DNA from: Campylobacterota bacterium
GTDB lineage: Bacteria > Campylobacterota > Campylobacteria > Campylobacterales > Sulfurimonadaceae
Length of the DNA stretch: 64,000 nucleotides
Direction: 5' to 3'
Assembly (NCBI GenBank): GCA_040752835.1
Contig: JBFMGG010000005.1
Span: forward strand, 149,061-213,060
Made by a program: the position numbers and the translations under genes. Below are positions 63,595 to 64,000 of this stretch, piece after piece (position 1 is the stretch's first letter; the number at the start of each line of letters is the position of its first letter). The notes under the pieces are model-generated. The model saw only the letters and a list, made by a program, of their open reading frames with translations. It was not told where the DNA came from and did no database searches.

Positions 63595-63885
63595 CTATTT
63601 TTCCTTGGTGATCCGGAGCACTTCTTCGAGCGAGGTGATCCCCTGGAGCACTTTGTTGAGGCCGTCGGCGATCATCGGTTCAAACCCCGTGTGTTCCTGT
63701 GCGTAGCGCGAAATTTCGTATTTGGATGCCCCCTCGGCGATCATTTTCGAGATCTCTTCGTCGACGGTCAGGATTTCGGAGATCAGTATCCGTCCGCAAA
63801 AGCCGGTATCGGAGCATTTCGGGCACCCTTTTCCTTCATGGAACGTCGCGTTTTCAGGGATGAGGTGTTCGATTTTTTGGGTCTC
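63595..63885 (-). pseudogene. gspE: 3' remnant of a GspE/PilB-type secretion ATPase, 5' end lost
   Basis: The last 96 codons of a GspE/PilB-like ATPase. The frame reads KGCPKCSDTGFCGRILISEIL, which is the second half of the zinc-binding CxxC...CxxC region, then a helical tail ending in ITKEK. Upstream of codon 1 at 63885 is an in-frame TAG (63886-63888) and then AT-rich sequence that does not encode GspE. The first cysteine pair, Walker A, Walker B and N-terminal domain are missing. No start codon fits before Met in MIAEGAS. Either an insertion or an acquired element has split the gene. Confidence 0.8.
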
Positions 63886-63963
63886 CTAAATAAGTGGTAG
63901 ATATTGATTAAGTTTAATATGCACTATCTTTATTATATGGTTGATATTTTTATATAAAAAGAG

Positions 63964-63969
63964 TATAAT
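63964..63969 (+). promoter_or_regulatory. -10 element for the gene starting at 63996
   Basis: TATAAT 26 nt before an ATG with an AAGGA ribosome site at about 63985. The setting is typical of a gene start. Confidence 0.5.
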
Positions 63970-63995
63970 TTAATAATTCACAATAAGGACATAAC

Positions 63996-64000
63996 ATGAG
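63996..64000 (+). CDS. start of a rightward gene (only two codons visible)
   Basis: ATG AG at the edge of the window, preceded by AAGGA and a TATAAT. The product cannot be read. Its AT-rich upstream sequence differs from the rest of the window, so it probably belongs to the inserted element. Confidence 0.35.

Larger units (their letters stand above)
63886..64000. other. AT-rich segment, probable boundary of an inserted element
   Basis: 115 nt that are strongly AT-rich, with no coding sequence in common with gspE, abutting the truncated gspE. On the minus strand a TATAAT (63932-63937) points toward gspE/gspF. On the plus strand TATAAT at 63964-63969 and AAGGA lead to an ATG at 63996. No terminal inverted repeat or target duplication can be confirmed because the other end is outside the window. 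Confidence 0.6.

Overview
The window looks like chromosomal backbone of a Campylobacterota (epsilonproteobacterial) bacterium, most likely a chemolithotroph of the Sulfurimonas/Sulfuricurvum type. The support is a petABC bc1 operon with a dihaem PetC, a flgB-flgC-fliE-ftsI operon with a sigma-54-type promoter, separate (unfused) rpoB and rpoC, a tRNA-tuf-rpmG-tRNA-secE-nusG-rplKAJL-rpoBC-rpsLG-fusA super-cluster, and -10 elements of the TATAAT type with weak or absent -35 boxes. The genus is inference. Genes are tightly packed with many 1-14 nt overlaps. No gap between genes exceeds 300 bases, and there is no rRNA, CRISPR array or complete transposon.

Layout. 1-2868: tail of an unknown gene, the tRNA-modification enzyme mnmD, and a reverse-strand group with ribE and a Sel1-repeat protein. 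2988-8838: mnmG plus an unknown partner, then the bc1 complex genes petABC and a c'-type cytochrome. 8984-12558: cofactor and queuosine genes moaA, queE, queD and moeA. 12649-17113: rsmE, rpmE, rsmI and a TrmH-family methylase with a RodZ-like membrane protein. 17184-19663: aminotransferase and homoserine dehydrogenase. 19858-22780: rpmJ-rpsM-rpsK-rpsD-rpoA-rplQ. 22912-29872: NifU-like protein, murE, a thioredoxin-like ferredoxin, panD, ybaB, prenyl synthase, transketolase and a second TrmH-family methylase. 29856-34317: thioredoxin and a divergent radical SAM protein, mgtE, Ca2+/H+ antiporter and yaaA. 34386-51591: tRNA and translation/transcription super-operon. 51639-56130: FAH-family hydrolase, cytochrome b561, bpt, prfB, panC and a lipoprotein. 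56127-62270: ftsI, flagellar rod genes, ftsW, murG and dedA. 62257-63885: a tiny membrane ORF, gspF and the 3' remnant of a gspE-type ATPase.

The right end is the least ordinary part. The gspE-type reading frame is cut off at about 63885 by an in-frame stop, and the DNA changes abruptly to very AT-rich sequence with its own promoter and the start of a rightward gene. This looks like the edge of an inserted or acquired element. Other points worth checking are short ORFs below usual annotation length (31 aa after gspF, 29 aa between ftsW and murG), three consecutive hairpins between rplL and rpoB, and a QueE with unusual cysteine spacing. Most of the rest is core biosynthesis, translation, respiration and cell division.
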